A DNA stretch of 60,982 bases from a virus. Within the stretch, counting starts at the first letter, position 1, and each line of letters begins with the position of its first letter. The DNA lies in IMG/VR virus record IMGVR_UViG_3300027749_003742, positions 1 to 60,982 of that record; one strand, 5' to 3'. Below the pieces are notes generated by a model. That model searched no databases, was not told the origin of the DNA, and worked only from the letters and a program-made list of their open reading frames with translations. Of the stretch, positions 8,132 to 16,688 are shown in pieces. The position numbers were made by a program, and so were the translations under genes.

Positions 8132-8371
8132 ATGGTGAAAATAGTGAGGTTAACAGAATCTGATTTAATCAGATTAACCAAAAAAATCATCAAGGAAGGT
8201 GATAATGAATCAAAAAAACTTAATAGTTTAAAACATGATGTTAAAACTCTATTGAGTAGAAAACTTGCGACAATTGATACAAGCAAGGGAGATTGGAAAC
8301 ACGGTTCTCGTGATTTTACATTAACAGAAATTTTAGACGATTTAGAAAGAATTGTAAAAGAATATAGATAA
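8132..8371 (+). CDS. Small leader-tagged protein (RLTESDL class)
   Basis: MVKIVRLTESDLIRLTKKII is the same leader as in the proteins at 2511 and 17791. The 79-residue protein is otherwise helical and basic. More than a quarter of it is the leader, so the mature product would be under 60 residues if the leader were removed. Confidence 0.75.
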   Translation: MVKIVRLTESDLIRLTKKIIKEGDNESKKLNSLKHDVKTLLSRKLATIDTSKGDWKHGSRDFTLTEILDDLERIVKEYR

Positions 8372-8372
8372 T

Positions 8373-8966
8373 ATGGACTATCTTATTACGGAAGACCAAT
8401 ATCAGAGAGTTGTTAAGGGTACCCCTAACATCGAATCATTAATCATTAAGTTCTTAGATAACTACATGAAGGGGGTGACACATGTTTCTACTCCAAAATC
8501 ACGTAATTATGGTAATCTTAGACAAGATTGGTGTAAAAATGGTGTAGAAGTAATGATAACTATATATTATTTTGATAATAACGAGTTTTATAACGGGTAT
8601 TTGTCAGTTGATGAAGAATTGGTTAAAGATATTATGACCCTCTTTAGAGTGAGGAAATCATACGTTTTACACGTTATTTCTGATTGGTTTGAGGAAAAAT
8701 ATTCCACAGAATTTGCTAAGAAAATGGGTGAACCTGAACTTGGTATTGATGATGTCGATACTGATGATAAAAAAGTTGCTTGTTCTAAAGAATCCACATT
8801 ACCTGAGGGAATCACTAAAGATGAGATGGTGGATTTTATTGTTAAAAATACCGCGTATCGTAGAGATGAGGTGGTTAAACAAATTGAATCAGGTGAAAGA
8901 GAGATAGAAGATTTCTATCTTGATATTGTTGACACTGTCGATAGAAAACAAAGATACGGATTTTAA
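8373..8966 (+). CDS. Leader-tagged protein (MDYLITEDQ)
   Basis: This 197-residue protein has the leader MDYLITEDQYQRVVKG. A central V-I-S-D-W-F-E-E-K-Y segment is shared with the 7440 product. The C-terminal third is a helical, acidic region with E-G-I-T-K-D-E-M-V-D-F-I. The next gene follows after 1 nt. Function is unknown. Confidence 0.75.
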   Translation: MDYLITEDQYQRVVKGTPNIESLIIKFLDNYMKGVTHVSTPKSRNYGNLRQDWCKNGVEVMITIYYFDNNEFYNGYLSVDEELVKDIMTLFRVRKSYVLHVISDWFEEKYSTEFAKKMGEPELGIDDVDTDDKKVACSKESTLPEGITKDEMVDFIVKNTAYRRDEVVKQIESGEREIEDFYLDIVDTVDRKQRYGF

Positions 8967-8967
8967 T

Positions 8968-9597
8968 ATGAAATACTTTATTACAGAATCACAATATCAT
9001 TCATTGTCCGTAAGGAGACGTTCTGACGCTATTGAACATGTGGTGGACAATCTTATGGAAAATATGTATACCTGTGATTACGAGAACTCAAATCAGTTTA
9101 TTGAGGGGGTTTCTGATGAACTATATTTTTATTATCAAGACGTTGACGATTTAAAAGATTTACCTTATCCTGAAATTGCCGAATTTTTATTTAATGGTTT
9201 GTTTCATCACATAACAGGTTATTGGGAAGAAAGGTGTGGGGGACAAGAAATATCCGAAACTATCAAACCTATTAACACATCTAAAAAAAATTTAACAGAT
9301 GATTTTAAAATATTTGCCAAAGTATTGAACACTACTAATAAATTAACGGGTAAACCATATTACGATTTTTCTGACATTTATCCTGAATTAAAAATTATAT
9401 ATATAGAACCGATGACTGAAAATGGTGCCGAGATATATGTTAATGTTGAAGAGTCATTCCCAAAAGAAATTAGACGAGAATGGTGGAACGATGGAGAAAA
9501 AAAACAATCGTATAAAAGTAAAGTTTCATATCGATTATACGAACTAAGAACATTTTTAGGTCTTGGGTACGACTTTACCTTAAGAATCTATCCTTAA
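8968..9597 (+). CDS. Leader-tagged protein (MKYFITESQ)
   Basis: I chose the ATG at 8968 instead of the in-frame ATG at 8920, because the earlier start lies inside the previous gene and the later one gives the leader MKYFITESQYHSL. The product has 209 residues and is acidic. Its C-terminal R-L-Y-E-L-R-T-F-L-G-L-G resembles a packing helix. No domain was recognised. Confidence 0.75.
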   Translation: MKYFITESQYHSLSVRRRSDAIEHVVDNLMENMYTCDYENSNQFIEGVSDELYFYYQDVDDLKDLPYPEIAEFLFNGLFHHITGYWEERCGGQEISETIKPINTSKKNLTDDFKIFAKVLNTTNKLTGKPYYDFSDIYPELKIIYIEPMTENGAEIYVNVEESFPKEIRREWWNDGEKKQSYKSKVSYRLYELRTFLGLGYDFTLRIYP

Positions 9598-9643
9598 TAT
9601 TTTTGACTAATTTAAATAATTACTTTATTCTTTAAATAAAAAT

Positions 9644-9940
9644 ATGCCAGATTTTCCATCAAAAAATTTAGAAAAGGTCAACGTAGTTATTTCTCATGAA
9701 ATGAAAGAAGGGAGGTCTTTATTTGAAGTTAGGTTTCTTGCCGAAGAAAGAAGAATCTCAATTCAGGAATGCGCCCATATTCTCGTAGGAGGCCTTGGGG
9801 TAATAATCCGAGCGTCAAGTCAAGGAGATTCAATTACCGAACATGAATTAATGAAACAAGTTGTCGAACACCTCACCAAGGAGTTTGTCTCACCTGATTC
9901 ATTTAAAGATGTTATGTTGAACAAAGACGCTCTATATTAA
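9644..9940 (+). CDS. Unknown protein, 98 aa
   Basis: The protein starts MPDFPSKNLEKVNVVIS, is soluble, and has a helical C-terminal half (E-L-M-K-Q-V-V-E-H-L-T-K-E-F). No leader of the repeated classes is present, and upstream I see only an AT-rich stretch. Confidence 0.7.
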   Translation: MPDFPSKNLEKVNVVISHEMKEGRSLFEVRFLAEERRISIQECAHILVGGLGVIIRASSQGDSITEHELMKQVVEHLTKEFVSPDSFKDVMLNKDALY

Positions 9941-9953
9941 AGTAATTCCTATA

Positions 9954-9960
9954 TATTTAT
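9954..9960 (+). promoter_or_regulatory. TATTTAT box
   Basis: The box lies 4 nt before the start at 9965. Confidence 0.55.
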
Positions 9961-9964
9961 CAGT

Positions 9965-10606
9965 ATGACTGATAAACAAATAGATGGTTTAGAGAGACAC
10001 ATTCTGTCAATGGGTAGGGGTTTATTCGATGAGGTTAAAATAACCGTTAATGAATATAACTGGGTTGATGTGGGGATTTATCTCGATTGGCAATATTTCC
10101 CAAAAAACCATGGTGTTTATAAACTAAAGGATTCTTTTTTAAATAAAGTACATGGTGATATTGATAACTATTTTAAATTGAGTGGGTTAAATCAGCGCAA
10201 ATACATGTTTAATACTGTCAAAAAAAATAATAATTTTGACAAATCATCTACTGAAGAACCGTTAAATGAAATTGAGCGGGATTGGAGAGATAAAGACTAT
10301 ACTGACGAATACCCTAAGTTTAGAGATAAGATGTTACCTATACTTGATAATTTAGTTAAATCGTATGGAGAAGACGATAAAGGTAATCTCTCATTATTTA
10401 AAGATGAAGAAGGGGATAAAGCGGTATTTAACTATCGGTCAATGCCTAAAGAATTGTACTACGATAATAGTATTTCACAGTATTTTACAGATTATTTACC
10501 TTATTATATGTGGGCAAGACATGGAAAATACCTTGTATATGATTATTTTAAATCACAATTTCCTGACGTAGAAGTTAAATATGTCACGCCAGCCAATATT
10601 ATATAA
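9965..10606 (+). CDS. Unknown late-type protein, 213 aa
   Basis: MTDKQIDGLERHILSMGRG is a divergent leader-like N-terminus, similar to L-T-E-K-Q-I-R-G-I-D at 14548, and the two proteins may be paralogous in their first half. The body is Tyr/Asp-rich, and no enzyme motif was seen. The secreted nuclease gene begins 1 nt after its stop. Confidence 0.7.
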   Translation: MTDKQIDGLERHILSMGRGLFDEVKITVNEYNWVDVGIYLDWQYFPKNHGVYKLKDSFLNKVHGDIDNYFKLSGLNQRKYMFNTVKKNNNFDKSSTEEPLNEIERDWRDKDYTDEYPKFRDKMLPILDNLVKSYGEDDKGNLSLFKDEEGDKAVFNYRSMPKELYYDNSISQYFTDYLPYYMWARHGKYLVYDYFKSQFPDVEVKYVTPANII

Positions 10607-10607
10607 C

Positions 10608-11192
10608 ATGAAAAAACTACTATTATTTTTAACGTTAACCTTTTCTTTAGTTGGTTATTCTCAAAATGACACCATAATTAAACGTGACATCTATACAGTT
10701 AATTACTCTCAAAAATTAAAACAACCTCTTTGGTTAGAGTATGGGTTTACTAATAGAACCTGTAACGCTACCCGAGCAGGACTTGATTTTTACACTGAAA
10801 AAGGTGTAATTACGAGTACTAATGAGGATTATGCGAATAATGATTACGATAAAGGTCATATGGCTCCTGCGGCCGACTTCTGTAAAGATAAGAATTCAAT
10901 GTATCTTACTTTCTCATATTTGAACTGTGCGTTACAACACTATAAATTAAATAGGGGGGTTTGGAAAGAACTTGAAGGGATGGAACGAGAGTGGGCGAAA
11001 ACAGATTCATTGGTTATTAAGATTGAGGTTTTCTTTGGCCCCAAGCCAATTAAAACAAATGGAGGAGCATCAATACCAACGTCATTTAGAAAAACAATTT
11101 TATTCTATAATTCAAAAAAGAAATTGGTTTATGAATTCCCTAACGTCCCTCCGACTAAGAAGTTGGATGAATATTTATTAAAAAATAAATAA
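10608..11192 (+). CDS. Secreted DNA/RNA non-specific endonuclease (NUC1/SM family)
   Basis: I chose the ATG at 10608 because it starts a clean signal peptide (MKKLLLFLTLTFSLVGYSQ); the earlier in-frame ATG lies in the upstream gene. The active-site motif of the Serratia-nuclease superfamily appears as D-K-G-H-M-A-P at residues 81-87 (consensus DRGHxxP), followed by S-Y-L-N-C-A-L-Q, which supplies the metal-binding Asn. At 194 residues it is a compact member. The family cuts RNA and DNA with a single Mg ion. An exported nuclease could destroy competing DNA or scavenge nucleotides outside the cytoplasm. Confidence 0.85.
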   Translation: MKKLLLFLTLTFSLVGYSQNDTIIKRDIYTVNYSQKLKQPLWLEYGFTNRTCNATRAGLDFYTEKGVITSTNEDYANNDYDKGHMAPAADFCKDKNSMYLTFSYLNCALQHYKLNRGVWKELEGMEREWAKTDSLVIKIEVFFGPKPIKTNGGASIPTSFRKTILFYNSKKKLVYEFPNVPPTKKLDEYLLKNK

Positions 11193-11228
11193 CTTGACTA
11201 TCCTTAAAATTAATTCTATAATTGTTGT

Positions 11229-11585
11229 ATGAAGAAATATCTAACACTTAAAAATTTAGGTTGGGTTATTACAGGTTCAGTTGCGAGTATGTTAGGGATG
11301 TCAGGCATTTCTAAAATCATCGGAACTGAAGAAATGGTTACTAACTTCACGTCTATGAACTTACTTCCTTATCTAGCATTAGTTGGGGTTATGGAAGTTA
11401 TAGGTGTGGGTTTACTAATCGTACCAAAAACTTCTAAGTATGGTGCCTTAGTGTTATCATCTATCATGTCAGGAGCGGTGGCTTTACACCTTTCTTTGAT
11501 GGGTGGAGCGAATTTCATTGTACCTGTTATGCTTGGATTGTTTGCTTGGGCGGGACACTGCTTAAGAAATTACACTGTGAAATAA
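11229..11585 (+). CDS. DoxX-like integral membrane protein
   Basis: The 118-residue sequence contains four hydrophobic helices: about residues 10-27, 45-65, 70-90 and 95-112. It has the DoxX-type pattern of small, glycine-rich helices with a K-I-I-G-T-E-E-M segment after the first. Family members are membrane proteins of poorly defined function, sometimes redox-linked. The gene is preceded by TATAATTG, possibly a host-type -7 element, and ends at a terminator. Confidence 0.65.
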   Translation: MKKYLTLKNLGWVITGSVASMLGMSGISKIIGTEEMVTNFTSMNLLPYLALVGVMEVIGVGLLIVPKTSKYGALVLSSIMSGAVALHLSLMGGANFIVPVMLGLFAWAGHCLRNYTVK

Positions 11586-11606
11586 CACAATTGTTAAAAT
11601 TTGAAA

Positions 11607-11639
11607 AGTCCCCTGTCATAATTGATTGGGGATTTTTTT
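11607..11639 (+). terminator. Rho-independent terminator
   Basis: The stem AGTCCCC/GGGGATT has a 14-nt loop and is followed by T7. Confidence 0.85.
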
Positions 11640-11655
11640 ATTCCATTTATTTTAT

Positions 11656-11663
11656 TACCTTTG
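11656..11663 (+). promoter_or_regulatory. Host-type promoter element TACCTTTG
   Basis: The element lies 4 nt before the start at 11668, just after a terminator. Confidence 0.6.
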
Positions 11664-11667
11664 TAAC

Positions 11668-12183
11668 ATGAAAATCAACCTAACAAAATATACTATTGAC
11701 GAACTTGTAAAACTTCGTGACCAAATAAATGGTTTAATCTATAATCATAATGACGGATATCTTTATATTTGTTCTGTTCGTCAATTCGGTAGTGTTTGGG
11801 AAGAAAGGCCAAGTAGTTTACATTCTCTTAAAGAATTGTGTGACGAATATCGTGGTGATAACGGTATTGTCGATGTTTATACTAACAACCCAAATCTTAA
11901 ATTTCCTGAAATGGAATTTTATAACTATGGTGACGTTATGTATATTAAATCCGAATACGATTATCGTGAATGGGTAAAATACAATAAAAGTCAAAGATTT
12001 ATTGAGAGTGTTACTGAACAACTTGATAAATGGGATAATAGAATGGACGTTCCGTTTACCTATAGACCTTCGTTTGAACCAATTTGGACAAGAGAAGAAT
12101 TGGGAGAACACGTTTCGGATTTTGAATCAACGAGTTGGGATTTTGTTGCACCCGAACCAATGAAGACATTTGATGAGTATTAA
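11668..12183 (+). CDS. Unknown protein, 171 aa
   Basis: I chose the ATG at 11668 because the upstream in-frame ATG lies inside the terminator. The product starts with a helical segment (K-Y-T-I-D-E-L-V-K-L-R-D-Q-I). Its C-terminal half is rich in Trp, Glu and Asp. Promoter type suggests expression by host RNA polymerase. It overlaps the next gene by 11 nt. Confidence 0.75.
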   Translation: MKINLTKYTIDELVKLRDQINGLIYNHNDGYLYICSVRQFGSVWEERPSSLHSLKELCDEYRGDNGIVDVYTNNPNLKFPEMEFYNYGDVMYIKSEYDYREWVKYNKSQRFIESVTEQLDKWDNRMDVPFTYRPSFEPIWTREELGEHVSDFESTSWDFVAPEPMKTFDEY

Positions 12184-12541
12184 CGATAGAAATATAAAAT
12201 TAATTGAGGATTTTTTTAATCGAGTCTCTAAACCCATTACTTGTAAAGTATTGTCTCAGGGAGGTAAATATTTTATAAATATTGAGAATAGGTACGTCAT
12301 GGTTTATGACCCAAACACTTTTAACCCAACATATAGATTTATGGTTGGAGATAAACTTCACAATATAGGAACTTTTGACAACGATATGTATAAATTGTTA
12401 GATAACTTCCTACCCCATTTATCCGATAAAATTGAAATTTACGCGACTCGGAAAGATTTGGATAACGAAGACGGTACAACACCCCCACTTACGTTGTTAC
12501 CAAATTACTATAAAGAGAACGAACCACACAGAAGTTTTTAA
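12173..12541 (+). CDS. Unknown protein, 122 aa
   Basis: I used the ATG at 12173; a TTG one codon earlier is also possible. The start lies within the last codons of the previous gene, so translation is coupled. The sequence alternates short strands and is Asn/Asp-rich, with Pro-rich C-terminal segment T-T-P-P-L-T-L-L-P. It is not recognised. Confidence 0.7.
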   Translation: MSINDRNIKLIEDFFNRVSKPITCKVLSQGGKYFINIENRYVMVYDPNTFNPTYRFMVGDKLHNIGTFDNDMYKLLDNFLPHLSDKIEIYATRKDLDNEDGTTPPLTLLPNYYKENEPHRSF

Positions 12542-12550
12542 ATTTCAAAC

Positions 12551-12557
12551 TATTTAT
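12551..12557 (+). promoter_or_regulatory. TATTTAT box
   Basis: The box lies 4 nt before the start at 12562. Confidence 0.55.
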
Positions 12558-12561
12558 CTTT

Positions 12562-13173
12562 ATGCAGGATAAAATAAAACAGATACTTAGAGAATATTCC
12601 GACTTAAAGGAGATTGGTTATGATGATATCAAACCATCTGAGAAAACGGTTAAAAGTATTTGTGACGCCAAACAATTTTGTTCTGCCCAAGGACCAATTA
12701 CCTTTGGACAATTAAAAGCGATTGTGGAGTCTGCAATGGGTAAAAGAATAGGTCTTCACGTAGGTGAAGGTGCCTACAAAGCCACTCTACGTTTAATCCC
12801 TTGGTTTATACCCCAATTGGTTGTTGCGGGATTCATTGGTGCAGGAGTTAGAGCCGCAAGTAAAATATTTAAACCAACGATTACTGAAACTACAAAATAC
12901 AAAACTTGGTGGGGAAGAACAATCCTAATGTTATTCAACATCACTGAAGGAGAATTAAATCCTAGAGACCCTTTTAGTAGAATATTTTTTATTAGTGACG
13001 GTCTAATGAATATGATGGACGATGAAAATAAAGTTAAATTTGCCAGACACATTTCTGAGGTCGCATCGACTAAAGAAGATAGTGACCCTGTTCCTGAGTT
13101 CTTTGTTGAGAACGAATTAAGACGATGGGTTAATAAACGTTTTTTATTGGACCCACCATTACCTTTAAAATAG
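12562..13173 (+). CDS. Leader-tagged protein with amphipathic/hydrophobic segment
   Basis: The N-terminus MQDKIKQILREYSDLKEIG resembles the I-L-x-E-Y-S leaders, and L-R-E at 8-10 fits the [ILV]-x-E rule. About residues 72-98 form a long hydrophobic stretch (L-I-P-W-F-I-P-Q-L-V-V-A-G-F-I-G-A-G) that could insert into a membrane. A tagged, late, membrane-active protein could be an injected virion component. Function is inferred only. Confidence 0.65.
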   Translation: MQDKIKQILREYSDLKEIGYDDIKPSEKTVKSICDAKQFCSAQGPITFGQLKAIVESAMGKRIGLHVGEGAYKATLRLIPWFIPQLVVAGFIGAGVRAASKIFKPTITETTKYKTWWGRTILMLFNITEGELNPRDPFSRIFFISDGLMNMMDDENKVKFARHISEVASTKEDSDPVPEFFVENELRRWVNKRFLLDPPLPLK

Positions 13174-13177
13174 AACT

Positions 13178-13507
13178 ATGAAATATCTAATCAACGAAAA
13201 TAAATTAACCGAGACTATAGAATCATATATTCTTAAGAACTACCCTGAGGTCGCTAAAGTCTATTTTACAAAACAAGGTGTTCATTTGGCATCAGGTGAT
13301 TTTGAAAAAGAGGAGGATAGAAAAATTATTTGTACCGTAATTAATGTCGTATTGGACAATATGGACGGCAAATATAAGGAACACCAATTATGGGATATGT
13401 CAATACCAATTAGAGGAAATGTCGATTCAATGTTTGGGTTATCAACCCAAGAATATGGTTCTAAATGGGATTTTAAGTTTAAACAATTAGGGATTGTTGA
13501 TTTGTAA
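13178..13507 (+). CDS. Small leader-tagged protein (MKYLINENK)
   Basis: This 109-residue protein has the leader MKYLINENKLTETIE, with I-N-E at residues 5-7. It lies 4 nt after the previous gene. The reverse-strand frame over the same stretch has no recognisable features. The body is a small alpha/beta domain of unknown function. Confidence 0.75.
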   Translation: MKYLINENKLTETIESYILKNYPEVAKVYFTKQGVHLASGDFEKEEDRKIICTVINVVLDNMDGKYKEHQLWDMSIPIRGNVDSMFGLSTQEYGSKWDFKFKQLGIVDL

Positions 13508-13547
13508 ACATGGTTTACATAACTCATCAATAATTTATCTTTTCCTT

Positions 13548-14222
13548 ATGATTTCAGTACTAACTCTTACCTATCAGAGACAACCTCTATTGGAGGAATC
13601 GATACAGTCTTTTTTATTACAAAACAACTCGACATCCGAAATGGTAATCATTAATGACTATCCTGATGTTGAATATGTTTTTGACCACCCACAAATTAAA
13701 ATTTATAATTGTTCTGAGAGGTTCTCGTCAATCTCTGAAAAATTAAGATGGGGATTTAGTCAGTGTAAATTTGATTACATTTATAGATTAGATGACGATG
13801 ACTTATTGGCACCAAACGCATTAAAATTAACCGAGGACGATATTAAAAATCGACCTGGATATGAGATATATCGTAGTAATAACCACTATTATTTTGAAAA
13901 TAATAAGTATGTTAAAATTAGTGGTATGGTTAATAATGGTAACGTGTATACCAAATCATATTTAAATAGAATCACATTCCCTGATAAGAGTTGGGGAGAG
14001 GACTTCGACATCACCTTCAAGAATAACGCAAAGATATTTGACGCCAATAGAAACCCGACCATGATTTATAGATGGGGAATGTCCACATACCATATTTCAG
14101 GAATGGGGGACAGACCAAATAATGAACTATATGAATGGGCAGATAGATTGGGGACAAAATCTTCGGGGAAAGTAGTATTGGTTCCTCGATTTGAACACGA
14201 TTATTATTCTATGTTACCATAA
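13548..14222 (+). CDS. Family 2-like glycosyltransferase
   Basis: I chose the ATG at 13548 because it opens with the GT-A strand M-I-S-V-L-T-L-T-Y-Q-R-Q-P-L-L-E-E-S-I. The acidic D-x-D motif is Y-R-L-D-D-D-D-L-L-A-P-N-A-L, around residue 83. Further family-like positions include S-W-G-E-D-F-D-I. The 224-residue enzyme stands apart from the sugar clusters at the window ends. The preceding AATTTATC is a variant of the TATTTAT box, so virion glycosylation late in infection is plausible. Confidence 0.8.
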   Translation: MISVLTLTYQRQPLLEESIQSFLLQNNSTSEMVIINDYPDVEYVFDHPQIKIYNCSERFSSISEKLRWGFSQCKFDYIYRLDDDDLLAPNALKLTEDDIKNRPGYEIYRSNNHYYFENNKYVKISGMVNNGNVYTKSYLNRITFPDKSWGEDFDITFKNNAKIFDANRNPTMIYRWGMSTYHISGMGDRPNNELYEWADRLGTKSSGKVVLVPRFEHDYYSMLP

Positions 14223-14272
14223 ATTATGGGATATAGTATTTAATATTAAATAAACTATATTATTATTAAACT

Positions 14273-14458
14273 ATGAACGACCAACAGAAAGCAGACCATT
14301 ACGGAAGACTATTAAATGAACACACTAAGATTGGAAACCAAGTTTCTGAAATCAAAGGTGAGAACATTGAAATGAACGATAGCCAACTCGCAAGAATCAA
14401 ACAACTCCAAACGAGACAAATTCAGATAATGAATACGATTCGCGAGATGTTAAATTAA
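14273..14458 (+). CDS. Small coiled-coil-like protein, 61 aa
   Basis: This is a highly charged, almost fully helical sequence with heptad-like spacing (I-G-N-Q-V-S-E-I-K to Q-L-Q-T-R-Q-I-Q). It stands alone between an AT-rich leader and a terminator. Function is unknown. Confidence 0.65.
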   Translation: MNDQQKADHYGRLLNEHTKIGNQVSEIKGENIEMNDSQLARIKQLQTRQIQIMNTIREMLN

Positions 14459-14460
14459 TT

Positions 14461-14488
14461 AAATCCCTCTAACAAAGAGGGATTTTTT
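14461..14488 (+). terminator. Rho-independent terminator
   Basis: The stem AAATCCCTCT/AGAGGGATTT is followed by T5. Confidence 0.9.
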
Positions 14489-14534
14489 ATTTACGATTTA
14501 TCGTATACATTGAAACCAACTCTACGTTTACTTA

Positions 14535-14541
14535 TATTTAT
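14535..14541 (+). promoter_or_regulatory. TATTTAT box
   Basis: The box lies 6 nt before the start at 14548. Confidence 0.55.
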
Positions 14542-14547
14542 CTATAT

Positions 14548-15045
14548 ATGAGTGAGAATAATTCTTTATCTTCAAGAGATAATAATTTAACAGAAAAACA
14601 AATACGAGGTATTGACCTTGTTGTAAAATCTGCGTCAAAGAAATATCCATTTATACTTGGGTGGGAATTATTTCCTGATTGGGAAAAATATGACGCACAT
14701 CTTTACATTGATTTATATGTTGATTGGAATCTTATATCACAATATTATAATGAACCAATAAGACCTTTTTACGCTGAACGACCTGAGATTGTATTAGGTA
14801 AAACCTCATCATTATTCTCATACCTTGGTTCTGAATATTCGTGGGAAGATAGTCTTGGCAGAGATAAACATTTCCAAACGGGGTATAACCACGGGGTACA
14901 AATTAAAAATTTAATTATTAATTTATATCAGGCATTACCCGAAGAATATCAAATATATTACAGTCATAACGGTGTGTTAGGTAATTCAAAAACTCTATGT
15001 ACTCTTGCGGTCAATGAATATATTGACATTAATGGAAAAAAATAA
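14548..15045 (+). CDS. Unknown late-type protein, 165 aa
   Basis: N-terminal residues 10-25 (D-N-N-L-T-E-K-Q-I-R-G-I-D) look like a displaced leader and resemble the start of the 9965 product. The middle has the paired W-D-W/D-L-Y-V-D-W strands. It converges with the reverse gene ending at 15046 with no space between them. Function is unknown. Confidence 0.7.
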   Translation: MSENNSLSSRDNNLTEKQIRGIDLVVKSASKKYPFILGWELFPDWEKYDAHLYIDLYVDWNLISQYYNEPIRPFYAERPEIVLGKTSSLFSYLGSEYSWEDSLGRDKHFQTGYNHGVQIKNLIINLYQALPEEYQIYYSHNGVLGNSKTLCTLAVNEYIDINGKK

Positions 15046-15393
15046 TTATTTCCATTTAACGGATAATACCGTCACTCTGTAATCCTCACTGAACAATTTA
15101 AATTGAGTCCCAATGTACCCACCAATGGTTGGTTTTAACATTTTATTAACCTTAATTTTATTTTTTTTAAATGTTATAGGGTCAGGTTTGTACCAATAAT
15201 TTCCTAACGTGAAGTATTCACAATTAACCACCTCAACATTAACGAAGTATTCAAATTCAAACCATTGGGACGGAGTTTTTTTTATTGAGGTGATAAGATA
15301 AGAGCCTTTCACATACCCATTATCAAACGGGTATTCTTTCTTTAAGGTGAACTTCTTCAATAATTTAACTCCGTTGTCTTTAATAACCTCCAT
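15046..15393 (-). CDS. Unknown protein, 115 aa
   Basis: This is a Lys-rich, beta-strand-rich soluble protein. It has no leader peptide, and its promoter is of host type (TATATTTG on the reverse strand). No domain was recognised. Confidence 0.7.
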   Translation of the reverse strand: MEVIKDNGVKLLKKFTLKKEYPFDNGYVKGSYLITSIKKTPSQWFEFEYFVNVEVVNCEYFTLGNYWYKPDPITFKKNKIKVNKMLKPTIGGYIGTQFKLFSEDYRVTVLSVKWK

Positions 15394-15397
15394 TTGA

Positions 15398-15405
15398 CAA
15401 ATATA
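15398..15405 (-). promoter_or_regulatory. Host-type promoter element TATATTTG
   Basis: The element lies 4 nt before the reverse-strand start at 15393. Confidence 0.5.
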
Positions 15406-15418
15406 CTAAAAATTATGA

Positions 15419-15425
15419 TATTTAT
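15419..15425 (+). promoter_or_regulatory. TATTTAT box
   Basis: The box lies 13 nt before the start at 15439. Confidence 0.5.
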
Positions 15426-15438
15426 AAAATAAAAAGAA

Positions 15439-15633
15439 ATGAAAAAAGTTGTTAGATTAAACGAAAACGAAATGAAATCTTTAATTAAGAAAGTTGCCGC
15501 AAAGTTAAAAGGGGTTTCCGACAAACAAATTCAATATAATATGGAGAATGATTTACCGTGGGATTGGAAAGGGACTAAGGAAGGTTTTTATGAGAAAATG
15601 GAACCAAGAAAAAAAAGTTCAGGTTCTAATTAA
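15439..15633 (+). CDS. Small leader-tagged protein (RLNENEM variant)
   Basis: MKKVVRLNENEMKSLIKKVA is a variant of the RLTESDL leader, in which the T-E-S-D-L core becomes N-E-N-E-M. The 64-residue product is strongly basic at its end. It converges on the zinc-finger gene with 1 nt between the stops. Confidence 0.7.
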   Translation: MKKVVRLNENEMKSLIKKVAAKLKGVSDKQIQYNMENDLPWDWKGTKEGFYEKMEPRKKSSGSN

Positions 15634-15634
15634 A

Positions 15635-16423
15635 CTATATGTATTGTTCTAAACTATTATAATCAATTAATTTATTTGACCCTTTACCAAACTCAACATC
15701 ACCTTTATCTAAACCAACATAAAGTCTATCACCATTTGACGCTTCGCTAGGTAATTTATCGGTATCACCGTCTAAACTATCAAATATGAAGGTTCTTGAT
15801 GATTTTGTGATTTTATGGTCAATTTCTGATTCCATATCACTTTCCTCATCTTTGGTTTCTAATAAAGAATATATTTTAGTGTCATAACTTACATAGTAAT
15901 CTTGTGTAATAGTCACGTACCCGTATTTAGAAATACTACCTGAACCATCACAGTCATGACATGTCTCATGTCCTTCACCATAACATTGGTTACACTCAAC
16001 TCTACCACCTCCTTGACACGTATCACAGGGTCCTCCACCATCTTCGTCACTTGAATGAATCTCCCCATCACCATCACACTCTTCGCACTCAACTTCACCG
16101 TTACCGTTACATTCATCACATCTGGAACTTCCGTCTCCCCCACATGATTGACATCCCACTTCAGGTTCCTCATCCTCAACCTCAACAGTTGAAAAAACAA
16201 ACATGTTCCCAATAATTTGTTCATACAAACTACTAATATCTTCAGTTCTATTTAAACCATTAATTAAAAATGATAGTACGATTATTTGTTTACCCGTTAA
16301 AAGATTTCTAATTGGTTCGTAATGAGCATCATCTAAAATTAATTGGCAAATGACCGATGGAGTCTTGGTCCTTAACGAAGGATGTAATTTTTTTGCTAAT
16401 AAAAGTAATTTATTTGGTTCCAT
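15635..16423 (-). CDS. Multi-repeat DnaJ-type zinc-finger protein
   Basis: Between about residues 91 and 168 there are six CxxCxGxG-type repeats: C-Q-S-C-G-G-D-G, C-D-E-C-N-G-N-G, C-E-E-C-D-G-D-G, C-D-T-C-Q-G-G-G, C-N-Q-C-Y-G-E-G and C-H-D-C-D-G-S-G. DnaJ itself has four, binding two zinc ions. No J domain (HPD) is present, so this is not a complete co-chaperone. The N-terminal 90 residues and C-terminal 95 are unrecognised. It may bind unfolded virion proteins, with a possible link to the phage DnaK at 30371. A pair of overlapping boxes precedes it. Confidence 0.75.
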   Translation of the reverse strand: MEPNKLLLLAKKLHPSLRTKTPSVICQLILDDAHYEPIRNLLTGKQIIVLSFLINGLNRTEDISSLYEQIIGNMFVFSTVEVEDEEPEVGCQSCGGDGSSRCDECNGNGEVECEECDGDGEIHSSDEDGGGPCDTCQGGGRVECNQCYGEGHETCHDCDGSGSISKYGYVTITQDYYVSYDTKIYSLLETKDEESDMESEIDHKITKSSRTFIFDSLDGDTDKLPSEASNGDRLYVGLDKGDVEFGKGSNKLIDYNSLEQYI

Positions 16424-16428
16424 AATTA

Positions 16429-16435
16429 ATAAATA
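16429..16435 (-). promoter_or_regulatory. TATTTAT box (reverse strand)
   Basis: The box lies 5 nt before the start at 16423. A second copy overlaps it at 16435-16441. Confidence 0.55.
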
Positions 16436-16447
16436 TAAATATAATTG

Positions 16448-16454
16448 TATTTAT
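16448..16454 (+). promoter_or_regulatory. TATTTAT box
   Basis: The box lies 4 nt before the start at 16459 and is divergent from the preceding one. Confidence 0.55.
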
Positions 16455-16458
16455 AAGT

Positions 16459-16677
16459 ATGAACAAAAATTATGACTTCACGTCTCTAATAAAAGATATT
16501 GTAAATTCTTCGTCATTGGATGACTTGAGAGAGTGTGTGGTTAAAGGAAATGAGTTCTTAACAAACTACAATTTATCGGAAAATAGTGACGAGTTCAAAA
16601 AGTTAACGACTATCGTAAAGTTGGTGATACTATTACCTATGTCTATAAAAGAGGAAAACTGTAATATTTATTACTAA
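16459..16677 (+). CDS. Small unknown late-type protein, 72 aa
   Basis: The N-terminus MNKNYDFTSLIKDIVNS has a loose similarity to T4-like M-K-x-[FY]-x-x-[FIL] leaders, but no [ILV]-x-E nearby. The gene is mostly helical and lies 11 nt before the next. Function is unknown. Confidence 0.65.
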   Translation: MNKNYDFTSLIKDIVNSSSLDDLRECVVKGNEFLTNYNLSENSDEFKKLTTIVKLVILLPMSIKEENCNIYY

Positions 16678-16688
16678 AGATTTACAAC

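Noticed and set aside
15961-16215. His-rich ORF opposite the zinc-finger gene
   Set aside because: The His/Leu/Pro composition is the antisense of CxxCxGxG codons; no start signal supports it.
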